Virus record (IMG/VR): IMGVR_UViG_3300022934_000077
Coordinates: 1 to 34,764 of that record
Direction: 5' to 3' (one strand)
Source of the DNA: a virus
Length of the DNA: 34,764 nt
Position numbers and translations under genes: made by a program. The notes below the pieces were generated by a model that worked only from the letters and a program-made list of their open reading frames with translations, was not told the origin of the DNA and did not search any database. Shown here one piece after another: positions 5,492 to 14,800 of this stretch (its first letter is position 1; every line of letters begins with the position of its first letter).

Positions 5492-7024
5492 ATGGACATT
5501 CTACAAAACAAGGCGTTGCGTTTACGGCTGCGTCATCCTCGCCGCGTCACTGAAACCATCCCTAGAAGTAAACAGGTGGGTGATGACACAGTAGTTTATT
5601 GGGGTATCGACGAAGCACATAAGCTGCGTAACCTTAATATAAAAGCACCCTCACCAATCGAAGGGCGTTACAACTGGTCAGGTAAGTTCAAGCCGTTCGA
5701 GCACCAGAAAACAACATCTGCGTTTCTCACACTGAACAGAAAAAGTTTTTGCTTCAACGAACAAGGCACAGGTAAAACTGCATCGGCTATCTGGGCAGCG
5801 GACTTTCTCATGAAGCAGGGTAAAATCAACCGCGTGCTTGTAATATGTCCACTGTCGATCATGGACAGCGCATGGCGCAACGACCTGTTCACTTTTGCTA
5901 TGCACCGAACGGTTGACGTGGCGCATGGTAGCGCAGCAAAACGTAAGAAGATCATAGAGAACGGCTCCGAGTTTGTCATAATAAACTATGACGGTGTAGA
6001 GATCGTGGCGGATACCATAGCCGCAGGTGGCTTTGATTGCATCATTGTCGATGAAGCAACACATTATAAGAACACGCAAACGAAGCGGTGGAAGACGCTG
6101 AAGAAACTAATTGGTGAAGATACTTGGTTGTGGATGATGACAGGCACACCTGCCGCGCAGTCACCACTCGACGCCTACGGTCTTGCTAAGTTAGTAAACC
6201 CACACTCTGTGCCAAGGTTCTATGGCTCATGGCGTGACATGGTGATGACCAAGATTACACAGTTCAAGTGGATACCAAAACACGATGCGTCCGACATGGT
6301 GTATAACGCGCTTCAACCTGCAATTCGTTACACCAAGGAAGAGTGCCTTGACTTGCCAGACATGACTTATGTCAAACGTCACGTAGAGTTAACAAGGCAG
6401 CAGAAGAAATACTATGACACGTTACGCACACGGCTTATCATGGAAGCATCCGGCGAAGAAGTGACCGCAGCTAACGCCGCCATCGCCATGAACAAGCTGT
6501 TACAGATAAGCGCAGGGGCGATCTATACCGATAATAGTGAGGTGTTAGAGTTCGATATTAAACACAGATACAATGTGTTGCGTGAGGTGGTAGACGAAAG
6601 TTCAAAGAAGGTGCTCGTATTCGTACCCTTCAAGCATACTATTGACATCTTAACAGAAAAACTAAGAGCGGACGGATTGACGGCAGAAGTGATACGCGGT
6701 GACGTGTCTGCGTCGAAACGTACGGAGATATTCGAACGGTTTCAAAATACGCCAGACCCCAAGATATTGGTGGTGCAGCCTCAAGCGGCGGCACATGGTG
6801 TGACTTTAACCGCTGCGAACACTGTGGTATGGTGGGGTCCGACTTCCTCACTCGAAACATATGCGCAAGCAAACGCACGTGTCCACAGGTCAGGTCAAAC
6901 TCATAACTGTACCGTTGTTCAGTTAGTAGGTTCACACGTGGAAAAACGTGTCTACTCACTTCTTGATAACAGAATAGACGTACACACAAAAATGATTGAC
7001 CTTTACAAAGAAATACTTGACTAG
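5492..7024 (+). CDS. SNF2-type DEAD/DEAH-box helicase
   Basis: This 510-aa superfamily 2 helicase/translocase has two RecA-like lobes. Lobe 1 carries Walker A G92-T-G-K95-T96 in NEQGTGKTASA, the DEATH box D187-E-A-T-H191, and motif III TGTPAAQSP. Lobe 2 carries the motif IV-like VLVFVPFKHTID, then motif V HGVTLTAANTVVWWGP and motif VI with R463 and R466 in ARVHRSGQ, the SNF2 hallmark. In phages such proteins usually sit beside the polymerase and probably remodel or unwind DNA during replication or recombination. The RBS AGGAG is 6 bases before the ATG. A possible promoter for the following genes overlaps its last codons. Confidence 0.92.
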   Translation: MDILQNKALRLRLRHPRRVTETIPRSKQVGDDTVVYWGIDEAHKLRNLNIKAPSPIEGRYNWSGKFKPFEHQKTTSAFLTLNRKSFCFNEQGTGKTASAIWAADFLMKQGKINRVLVICPLSIMDSAWRNDLFTFAMHRTVDVAHGSAAKRKKIIENGSEFVIINYDGVEIVADTIAAGGFDCIIVDEATHYKNTQTKRWKTLKKLIGEDTWLWMMTGTPAAQSPLDAYGLAKLVNPHSVPRFYGSWRDMVMTKITQFKWIPKHDASDMVYNALQPAIRYTKEECLDLPDMTYVKRHVELTRQQKKYYDTLRTRLIMEASGEEVTAANAAIAMNKLLQISAGAIYTDNSEVLEFDIKHRYNVLREVVDESSKKVLVFVPFKHTIDILTEKLRADGLTAEVIRGDVSASKRTEIFERFQNTPDPKILVVQPQAAAHGVTLTAANTVVWWGPTSSLETYAQANARVHRSGQTHNCTVVQLVGSHVEKRVYSLLDNRIDVHTKMIDLYKEILD

Positions 7025-7045
7025 CTTAACGCCTGTTAGTATATA
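7017..7045 (+). promoter_or_regulatory. Possible sigma70-type promoter
   Basis: TTGACT (7017-7022) is followed after 17 bases by TATATA (7040-7045); TATAAC at 7042-7047 is an alternative -10 with a 19-base gap. It lies at the end of the helicase gene, in one of the few gaps of this operon (46 bases), and would start transcripts just upstream of the 7071 gene. The score is moderate and there is no functional proof. Confidence 0.4.
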
Positions 7046-7070
7046 ACAAAGACTACAAAAGGAGAACGAC

Positions 7071-7460
7071 ATGGGTATACCTGTGGAAAAACTTGTAGGC
7101 ACGTATGTAAAAATAAGAAATAAGCGTGCCGAGATATCAGCCGCGTTCAAGGAAGAGGACGCCAAGCTGACAGAACAACTCAACAAAGTTAAGAACGCTT
7201 TGCTAAACTACTGCAAAGAGCATGGTGTCGAAAGTGTTCGCACGGCAGAGGGGTTGTTCTATCGCACTGTGAAACAAAGGTATTGGACGAGTGATTGGGA
7301 AGCCATGCACAAATTTATTTTGCAGCATGAATTACCTGAGTTTTTTGAGAAACGGCTCAACCAGACCAACGTGAAGCAGTTTTTGGAAGAGAACCCCGAC
7401 CTAGTTCCCAAGGGGCTAAACGTGGATTCTGAATATACAATTTCTGTGAGGAAGAAATAA
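7071..7460 (+). CDS. Conserved phage coiled-coil protein of unknown function
   Basis: This is a 129-aa protein. Residues about 5-50 form a helical coiled coil (VKIRNKRAEISAAFKEEDAK, then LTEQLNKVKNALLNYCKEHG). A beta-rich section follows (SVRTAEGLFYRTVKQRYWTS), then a helical part ending NPDLVPKGLNVDSEYTISVRKK. The coiled coil followed by a GT/EG-type hairpin recalls Gp157-like phage proteins, but the match is too weak to name. Very similar proteins ending in PxGLN-V-x-EY-V-x3-K/R occur beside phage SSB-like genes, from memory. The RBS AGGAGAAC matches that of the 1893 gene exactly. Its stop overlaps the next start (TAATG). Confidence 0.7.
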   Translation: MGIPVEKLVGTYVKIRNKRAEISAAFKEEDAKLTEQLNKVKNALLNYCKEHGVESVRTAEGLFYRTVKQRYWTSDWEAMHKFILQHELPEFFEKRLNQTNVKQFLEENPDLVPKGLNVDSEYTISVRKK

Positions 7461-7720
7461 TGGCAGAACCGTTTGTTGCAATAGAAGATTTGGCAAAGCA
7501 TTTTGCAGTGTCAATCTCAACTATCCGTTCGTGGGTGCGGCAGGGGCACATCCCCAAAGATACCTACATCAAAATCGGTAACACATACCGCTTTGATAAA
7601 AATAGAGTGTCAGATGCACTGACATCATTAAACGTTGATCTGGAAGGACCATCGGTCAATGTAGACCACTACGTGCCTACACCAGAGCAACTTGAATTAG
7701 ACTTAGATACAGACGTATAG
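7460..7720 (+). CDS. Excisionase/MerR-like helix-turn-helix protein
   Basis: This is an 86-aa protein whose first 60 residues form a winged-helix DNA-binding domain of the HTH_17/excisionase type: VAIEDLAKHFAVSISTIRSW, VRQGHIP, then IGNTYRFDKNRVSDAL. These give the recognition helix, G-x-I-P turn and wing. The remaining 25 residues are acidic (PEQLELDLDTDV), which could contact other proteins. No integrase is visible, so a role as a true excisionase is not supported; a small regulator or replication accessory protein is more likely. It starts by TAATG overlap and is followed by the SSB-like gene. Confidence 0.75.
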   Translation: MAEPFVAIEDLAKHFAVSISTIRSWVRQGHIPKDTYIKIGNTYRFDKNRVSDALTSLNVDLEGPSVNVDHYVPTPEQLELDLDTDV

Positions 7721-7733
7721 GAGAAAAAATAAC

Positions 7734-8651
7734 ATGTCGGATATGACTTTGTTTGAAAATAGTGCGTTAGCACAAAGCGACCTCTTCAAGTCTCTGCAAG
7801 AGGTTGACGATAACTTAACAGGTGGAAGCGGCGGCGGTATGCGCCGTATCAGTTTACGTGGTGGACGCTTCCGTGAAATCATCGGTGGGGAACAGGTAAA
7901 TGTGAACTCTTCTGGATCACTTAATATTGTGATAGTTAATGCTGCTAAAGTATCCAGAACATATTATGCAGGTGCCTACGACCCAGAAAACCCAACACCG
8001 CCACAATGTTGGTCATCGGATACTCAGACCCCTGCGCCTGATGTCCCCACCGAGCAGCGCATGGCGTCACGCTGTGGCGACTGCAAGATGAACATAAAAG
8101 GATCGGGGCAAGGCGAAAGCCGTGCGTGTCGGTTTGCACAACGTCTGGCTGTCTGTATAGAAGGTCAGTACGACAAGGTTTATCAACTGCAGCTTCCTGC
8201 TACGTCCGTATTCGGTGAAGCGAAAGACGGTAAGATGCCGATGCAAGCGTACGCACGCTACCTAAAGGCTCATAAAACACCGTCCATGGCAATCGTCACA
8301 GAGATGTACTTTGACGAAAACGCCGAGACGCCGAAGCTGTTCTTCAAACCTGTTCGTCCTCTTGAAGAAGCCGAATTGAAGCAGGTGCTTGAAGCCAAAG
8401 ACAGCGACGATGCACAACGTGCTGTTACGTTAACTGTATCACAAACTGACAACGTGCAAGCTAAGCGCGATGGTGCAGTGGGTGACGACGAGGTAGACAC
8501 CTCAAACCCTGCACCTAAGAAGTCAAAGTCAAAGTCAAACAACGTACTTGCTGATGATGTAGAGGAGCCTAAAAAGGCGAAGACTGCATCGAAGAAAGCC
8601 GAACCAGTAGACGAGGACCTAGCGGACCTTGTTGACGGTTGGGATGACTAA
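7734..8651 (+). CDS. Probable single-stranded DNA-binding protein
   Basis: The 305-aa protein has a beta-rich core (residues about 35-215) with a cysteine cluster at C-W-x-n-RCGDCKMNIKG-x-n-CRF that could bind zinc. A Lys/Ser/Asp-rich low-complexity linker (about 230-285) follows, then a very acidic C-terminus, DEDLADLVDGWDD. The order of core, disordered linker and acidic aromatic tail is that of phage and bacterial SSBs, which use the tail to recruit polymerase and helicase. The position before the primase-helicase fits. The RBS is AGGAGAAAAAATAAC before the ATG. A terminator follows immediately. The call rests on architecture and context, not on a recognised OB signature. Confidence 0.65.
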   Translation: MSDMTLFENSALAQSDLFKSLQEVDDNLTGGSGGGMRRISLRGGRFREIIGGEQVNVNSSGSLNIVIVNAAKVSRTYYAGAYDPENPTPPQCWSSDTQTPAPDVPTEQRMASRCGDCKMNIKGSGQGESRACRFAQRLAVCIEGQYDKVYQLQLPATSVFGEAKDGKMPMQAYARYLKAHKTPSMAIVTEMYFDENAETPKLFFKPVRPLEEAELKQVLEAKDSDDAQRAVTLTVSQTDNVQAKRDGAVGDDEVDTSNPAPKKSKSKSNNVLADDVEEPKKAKTASKKAEPVDEDLADLVDGWDD

Positions 8652-8658
8652 TTAGTGC

Positions 8659-8690
8659 GCCGTGGTTACTTAATTGTAGCCACGGCTTTT
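8659..8690 (+). terminator. Intrinsic terminator after the SSB-like gene
   Basis: GCCGTGGTTAC and GTAGCCACGGC form an 11-bp stem with one G-U pair, a 6-base loop TTAATT, and a following TTTT. It sits 8 bases after the SSB-like stop and before the primase gene. The short T-run suggests partial termination, giving more SSB than primase transcripts, since no clear promoter is seen between. Confidence 0.75.
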
Positions 8691-8706
8691 ACGTTGAGTG
8701 GCGGCA

Positions 8707-11547
8707 ATGAAAACAAAAGATTTTTTACAGACAGTATTGGGAGATGAAGGCTACTACTGCATATGGGCTAAAAACTATACGACAGGTCGTTATGACCAAC
8801 ACTTTTACCCGACTATTGATGACGCGGTAGCCGCAGCTTTCGATAAAGACGAAATAGAGTGGAACGCATTCTTTGCGTTGTCCACATTTAAAACAGACGA
8901 GACACGCGCAGCTAATAACGTGCAGTGGGTCAAGGCGTTTTTCTTTGATTTAGATTGTGGTGAGGGCAAAGAATTCCCTTCACAAAGCGTTGCGATCAAA
9001 GACTTACAAGCGTTTTGTAAACGTAACAAGTTACCTCAACCTACTATGGTTAACTCTGGTAACGGTGTACACGTGTATTGGCCTCTGAAAGAACAGGTGT
9101 GTCGTGAAGATTGGCAACCTGTTGCAGATCGTCTTAAGAAGTTATGTGTAGACCAAGGGTTCCCTGTTGATCCCAGTCGGACAGCGGATGCGGCAAGTAT
9201 ACTGCGCGTACCGAACACGCATAACTACAAGAATGGCAACAAAAAGAAAGTCGAGGTGCTCGGTGTTAGTCTACCCACGCCCTTAGATTTTGACGAATTT
9301 GCCATGGCTGTTGGCGGCGGTACGATACCAGTTCCTAAGATTTACGTACCACGTGGACCTGATCCTGTGCTTGACGCACTGGCAGGTAGTAGTGAAAACA
9401 AGTTCAGCACGCTTATAAGAAAGACGGTTGAGGGGAAAGGCTGTGCGCAGATTGCGCACATCATAAAGAACCAAGACACCATGTCAGAACCTTTGTGGCG
9501 TGCAGGGTTGTCTATTGCTATCAACTGTGTTGATGGTGACAAGGCTATACATAACATCTCAAGGAAACACCCTGAGTATTCTGAGGAGGATACCGTACGT
9601 AAAGCCGAACGCCTTATAGATATGCCTTATAGGTGTACTAAGTTCGACGAGTTCAACCCAGATGTTTGTGCGAATTGCCCCTTGTTTGGTAAAATCGGCA
9701 GTCCGATTTCGTTGGCGCGAGAGTTTATTGAGGCCACAGAAGAGGACAACGAGGTAGAAATACCTGCCAAGACACCGTTCCAACAACCTGCTACAGTACA
9801 GATACCAGAATACCCTGCACCATATTATAGGGGTAAAGGTGGTGGTGTGTTTATACTCATGCCACCTAAAGAAGATGACGAGGGTGAACCAGAACCTAAG
9901 TTGATTTACCATAACGACTTCTACGTAACACGTAGGATGATGGACCCCGAGTTGGGAGAAATGGTTAGCTTCGCTCTGCACATGCCAAGAGATGGCGTAC
10001 GTGAGTTTGTAGCACCCTTGTCTAACGTCACATCGCGTGAAGAGTTTAGGAAAACAATGGCTATGAATGGTATTGTTTTGATGAAAGGGGAAGTTGATCT
10101 AATGCAAGCCTACGTTTCAAAGTGGATAAACAAGTTGCAGTACGAAACAAACGCTACGAACGCCCACCTTCAGTTTGGGTGGGTCGGTGACACGTATGAA
10201 GAATTCGTGCTTGGTGAGCGAGTTATTGGAGCTTCAGGGAACGACTACAACCCTCCGTCTAGTAAGTTAACAGGATTGGTTGAGAACTTTACCTGTACGG
10301 GGTCACGTGACCGACAGCTTGAAATGATTAACTTTTACGATAAGCCAAACTTCGAACTGCATCAGTTTATCATTGGCACAGGGTACGGTTCACCGCTTAT
10401 GCGGATCACAGGCATGGGTAGTTTGGCAGTGCATATGTGGGGCGGCTCTGGGGTAGGTAAGACCACTGCAATGTACCTCGCCACTGGGTTGGCAGGTGAC
10501 CCTGAGAAGTTAACACTAGACAAAGCCGATACGCACAACTCGCGTATGAACCGTGCGGAGCGGTATAAAGACTTGCCTCTACCATCAGATGAAATGACGG
10601 ACATAGACAAGAAGGGCGCAAGGTATGAAGCTGACGTATCAGACTACGTGTACCAGATTGTTAACGGTAGGCAGAAAAACCGACTAGCGTCTAACGGTAA
10701 TACCGAACGCTTTCGGGGCGAACCTTGGTCGTTCATCGCACTGTCAACAGGTAACACCAGTATGTGGGATTTGCTTGTACGTAAAAAAGCTACGCCGATT
10801 GCGGAGATGCAGCGGCTGTTTGAGATACGTGTGGATAAGTTAATACAGCCATCGGACAACCTCAAAGAAACGACGGACGAGATGTTTAGAGACAGTAAGC
10901 TGCACTATGGTTGGCTTATGGAAGAGTACATCCGCTACGTAATAAATAACAAAGAAGAGGTAGAGACCACACTCAGGCAGGTGCAGCGAAAGATAGATAA
11001 AGCGGCAGGGTTGGATCAACCGAACCGTTTCTGGTCTGCAGGGTGTGCGGCTATACTAACAGGTTTGATATATGCGCGTAAAATAGGGCACATATCGTAC
11101 AACTTGGAAGGTGTGTATAAGTGGACTGTTGCTATGTTAAGAGAACGCAAGGCGTTTGTGGACGACATAGGGTCAGATGTTGAGAGCATAATTACGGACT
11201 ACATGAGTGAAAACTATGGTAGTTTCTTGCGTATAGACAGCGGTATTGACTTGCGTAAAGGTGATGATCCTTTGATGGACGCCACGGAAGTTTTAAATCC
11301 TGACCGTGATGCAGGGGCGAAGTTAGTGGGCAGGTACGAGCCTGACACCAACAAAGTCTATCTGCTACGCAAGCCGTTACGTGATTGGATGACCGACAGA
11401 CAACTTAACTACAGTGCCACAATCGGTGACGCCATGAAGGAACTCAACGGTAAAGTTATGAAAAAACGGCTTACAGCAGGTACGTCTATGGCAATGCCCG
11501 CAGTGGACGTGGTGGTTCTACAGTTAACAAAGGGTGTGGATGGCTAA
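8707..11547 (+). CDS. Primase-helicase (AEP-like primase plus P-loop ATPase)
   Basis: The 946-aa protein is a fused replication primase and helicase. The N-terminal primase-like part shows FFFDLDCGEG (about 79-88, metal-binding aspartates), NSGNGVHVYW (about 116-125) and RVPNTHNYK (about 168-176), the pattern of archaeo-eukaryotic-type phage primases. A cysteine cluster (CTKFDEFNPDVCANCPLF, about 309-326) separates it from a DUF927-like ATPase with Walker A GGSGVGKT (579-586) and an acidic Walker B-like LPSDEM near 625. A GTG three codons earlier (8698) is an alternative start; the ATG has GAGTGG upstream. It follows a terminator, so some readthrough is needed. It overlaps the next gene by 8 bases. 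Confidence 0.88.
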   Translation: MKTKDFLQTVLGDEGYYCIWAKNYTTGRYDQHFYPTIDDAVAAAFDKDEIEWNAFFALSTFKTDETRAANNVQWVKAFFFDLDCGEGKEFPSQSVAIKDLQAFCKRNKLPQPTMVNSGNGVHVYWPLKEQVCREDWQPVADRLKKLCVDQGFPVDPSRTADAASILRVPNTHNYKNGNKKKVEVLGVSLPTPLDFDEFAMAVGGGTIPVPKIYVPRGPDPVLDALAGSSENKFSTLIRKTVEGKGCAQIAHIIKNQDTMSEPLWRAGLSIAINCVDGDKAIHNISRKHPEYSEEDTVRKAERLIDMPYRCTKFDEFNPDVCANCPLFGKIGSPISLAREFIEATEEDNEVEIPAKTPFQQPATVQIPEYPAPYYRGKGGGVFILMPPKEDDEGEPEPKLIYHNDFYVTRRMMDPELGEMVSFALHMPRDGVREFVAPLSNVTSREEFRKTMAMNGIVLMKGEVDLMQAYVSKWINKLQYETNATNAHLQFGWVGDTYEEFVLGERVIGASGNDYNPPSSKLTGLVENFTCTGSRDRQLEMINFYDKPNFELHQFIIGTGYGSPLMRITGMGSLAVHMWGGSGVGKTTAMYLATGLAGDPEKLTLDKADTHNSRMNRAERYKDLPLPSDEMTDIDKKGARYEADVSDYVYQIVNGRQKNRLASNGNTERFRGEPWSFIALSTGNTSMWDLLVRKKATPIAEMQRLFEIRVDKLIQPSDNLKETTDEMFRDSKLHYGWLMEEYIRYVINNKEEVETTLRQVQRKIDKAAGLDQPNRFWSAGCAAILTGLIYARKIGHISYNLEGVYKWTVAMLRERKAFVDDIGSDVESIITDYMSENYGSFLRIDSGIDLRKGDDPLMDATEVLNPDRDAGAKLVGRYEPDTNKVYLLRKPLRDWMTDRQLNYSATIGDAMKELNGKVMKKRLTAGTSMAMPAVDVVVLQLTKGVDG

Positions 11548-11764
11548 AGCTACGCGGCTGGATGATTTGAACCCAGATGGCATACGTATAGTTGTTAACT
11601 GGGAGGGTATGGTAGTCGGGGCATCTGTATTTGTGCCCTGCGTAAACACCAGTAAGCTAAAGCTACAGCTAAAAAACATAGAAAAACTTAAAGGGTGGAA
11701 CTTAAAAGCTACACCCAAAATAGAAAATCAACAATTTGGGGTTCGCATATGGCGAACTACATGA
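11540..11764 (+). CDS. Small conserved phage protein of unknown function
   Basis: This 74-aa basic protein starts inside the end of the primase-helicase gene. It reads MAKATRLDDLNPDGIRIVVN, then WEGMVVGASVFVPCVNTSKL and a lysine-rich helix, ending FGVRIWRTT. The strand-rich first half with PCVNT and the final G-x-RIWR are features of a family I recall next to phage primase genes, without known function. It is the last gene of the + operon and is followed by the terminator at 11809-11836. Confidence 0.65.
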   Translation: MAKATRLDDLNPDGIRIVVNWEGMVVGASVFVPCVNTSKLKLQLKNIEKLKGWNLKATPKIENQQFGVRIWRTT

Positions 11765-11808
11765 TAAGGTAGGCTTAACGACATAGGTCGTTCTCCATAC
11801 TGTCCTCT

Positions 11809-11836
11809 GACCTCCACTGCGGTGGGGGTCTTTTTT
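11809..11836 (+). terminator. Intrinsic terminator of the replication operon
   Basis: GACCTCCAC and GTGGGGGTC pair over 9 bp (one G-U) with loop TGCG, followed by TTTTTT. The T-run overlaps the TAA stop of the convergent 2418-aa gene. On the - strand no T-run follows the hairpin, so it acts in one direction as far as can be seen. The 70-base gap before it also holds a short AACGAC/GTCGTT hairpin (11777-11792). Confidence 0.85.
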
Positions 11837-14800
11837 ATTCGGACAAGTCAGAGAACCAATCGAATAACTGTAACCCTTTGTCGTACTCTCGTAAGCTGTC
11901 AAGCATGTTAGGTGTATACTCAATACCGCCAACCATTTTTGCGGTACGTTGGTCAAACGCACGGCGCGATCTTTCTAAGGTTTTAGGTGTGATTGTACGT
12001 TTATCTGGGGCGAACCCTACCGCACGTGCCAATTCGACGTTGAACCTGTTTATCTCTGCGCTTACATCCAACATACCACGGATATCTCCCTCAACCGCTG
12101 CCATGTTATACTTACGCAGTAGTTTGCGCCGTTTGTTATCAACGTGCTGCTTCTTACGCGTCTCGTTACGGTTGTATTCTAGTTGATAGATGTAATCTGC
12201 AGGGGCAAAACCCAACGCCTGAGACACAAGGTTACCGCCAGTTAAGTCCATGGTTACCGCGTCACCTCTACGAGTTTTGGCTCCGCCTTCCGCGTAGTAA
12301 CGTGTTGCACGTAGAGCGTTACGTACTGACGCAGGCATCGCAGCTTCTGAACCGCGCCACCATTCACCTTCTGCCCATAATTTTCTACCTCGCTCTATTG
12401 ACTGCGCCACACCGATTGCAGGGCCACCGAGTTGTTCAGCGAGTGTCCACAACCACCACTGATCTTTTTCTATGATTGGCGGTCTATAGAGTAGGCTGTT
12501 CATGGCGATACGGCTAGATATGTCCACGCCAAGCACGTCATTTAACATGCCGTTGTACCAACCTTCGCCCCAGAATTTACGCATACGTGCGTCAAAGTCA
12601 TCTTCATCGTCAGCTATGACTGCATCGTATATCATACCGATAGCACCCATCATCGGCATACCTGCGATACCTGACATGAGGCCAGTAGCAATCATGAACC
12701 TAGCAAACTGATGCTGCGCTATGATCCGTTGTTCTTTTTCTTCTGCAGTCTTAGCAGTCTTGACCGCATCATTAAACATGCGAGACATCATGTAGTATTT
12801 ACTGACCGCAAATCGCTTAAAGAGGAACGCCACGTTGCCTATGCCAGACTGTGCTGCAATCGGCCTACCTGCAGCGGCGGTAGAACCAAGAGTAACATCG
12901 ACTTCATCAATGACTTCGAAAGCTATTTTTCTGTACTCATCGGGTGTTAACTGCACACTGTCCAATGCCTCTGAAGTTGGCCCCTCTTTGGCGTTCGGGT
13001 TGTCCTTCTTAAACTTGGCTCGTTTCACGCGGTCTACTTCTAATAAGAAGTGTGCTCCCATGGTGGCCTCACGACCCAAACGTTCCGAGTGATGAAAGAA
13101 GAAACTAGACACACGGTTTAGCGTGTTTAATGCCCGGTCCACTTTGTTCTGCGCACCGTCTAATATATCAAGCTGATCTTGCGTGATTGTGTGGTTAAAC
13201 TTCGCATACTCTGTTGCTATTTCGGCAAAGTATTTAAGATATTTAGGCACTCCATCTGGGAGTTCACCATCAAAGTCGTAGTTTCCTATAGAGAACCCGA
13301 CTGGACCTGTTTTCACCGTGCCTTTTTCTTTACCGTTTGGTCCGTAGGTAACAACAGTGCGTTCTTTGGGAGCCTTGGCTAGTATCGCCATAGCCTTTCC
13401 GTAGTAGAAGTTCGTTTTAACATCGCCGTATTTACCCATCAGGCGAGGCATGGCACTACCCATGACGTCAAAGAATGTAAGAGCCGCCGACGACACGTTT
13501 GCACCCATAGTCCACATGTACAACCCTGCGTTCATAGCGCGTGATATCGGGTGAATGCGTGGGCTTTGTGCAAACGAGGCCATCTGATTTAGCTTCGTCT
13601 TCATCTCTAACGTGGTCGTGTCAATATTTTTATCTTGGTAATTTGTGTTGAGGTCAGACTTAAACTTCTGCAACTCCGCGCCGTATTTCAACTGCACTAT
13701 CTGGCGGTTGAAGTCTTGTGCTTTTGTTTGCACCATATCAACCAAATCGAAATTTTCTTGTGACATACCTGTAGGTGTAACATCTCCTAAGAAACCACGT
13801 ATGTCTTTACGGGACCGATACTGCTGTAGGAATGACCGCTGTGGTACGTTATCCAAGATCAACTCGACCACTGCATCTTTAGTGCGTTGGTCAGCCTTTG
13901 TTTTTACAAGCACCTCCATAAGTTCTTTTGTGAACGAACCGCTTGGTGCTTTGTCAAAGTTAAGTGTTTCTCCTCTAAGCCCCTCTATTGGGCGGCTGCT
14001 CTCCAAAGTACGCCGTTGCGCTTTAGATACCTCGTCAGTCTTACCTTCTAGCTTTTTCAACTGTTCTGCGTTGTATTCTGCTAGGTTCTTAATAGCTTTC
14101 TGCCGAGCGCGTTCGGTCTTGTAGTATTCTACAAAATACTCTGGCTTGCCTGTCTTTGGGTCTAATGTGTTATACTCAAGACGATACGAACCTTCACGTG
14201 TCAACGGAGCGAACGGCTTGATAGTGCCACGCTCCATGTTCAACAATTCTGCTAACTTCTTAACAGCAGCTTTACGAGTTGCTGCGTCCGGTGAAGTAAG
14301 TTCGAGGCTTGCGTCCACTGACGAAAGAACCTCGCTGCTACCTGCTTCAAATAAGTTTGTAAGTGTGCTGTAAAGTGCCTTACCTTCTGCTCCCATGGAC
14401 ATATACTTTTTACGTAAGTCTTTATATATACGCTGTTGTTCTGCAGGGTCTTCATCTTTGCGCATTGTGTGCGCAGCCTTAAACGTATCGGCTCTGGGGT
14501 CAGTTCGTTCGTAAGACGCGTTCGGTATCAAATATGCAAGCGTGTCGAAATCTTTACGCTTATCTCTCTTCAGTGCGTTTAACTTATTTAGCACAGGCTG
14601 CACGCCAAAGTTACGCTCACGAATTTCTTCTGTCATGCGGTCAATGATACGAGGCAGTTCAATCGACTGCGGTATGCGCTCACGTGACACCTGACCTAAT
14701 ATGTTAGCAGGTTGAAGGCTGAGATATAGGCGCTTTGCAGCGCGAGGTATGACATTATCGTTTAAGAACGAACGTGCACGATCATAGTAGTTTTTATCTA

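Noticed and set aside
7460-7720. True phage excisionase
   Set aside because: The fold is of excisionase type, but no integrase or attachment site is visible and the gene sits among replication genes.
10301-10312. GGTCACGTGACC palindrome in the primase-helicase gene
   Set aside because: It shares TCACGTGA with parS but not the flanking bases, and palindromes of this length are expected by chance.
11777-11792. AACGAC/GTCGTT hairpin as a terminator for the virion operon
   Set aside because: The stem has only 6 bp and no T-run on either strand.
11728-11796. - strand GGAGAACGAC followed by an 18-codon frame
   Set aside because: The RBS-like match is good, but the frame is tiny, antisense to a real gene and lies past the operon end; probably chance.
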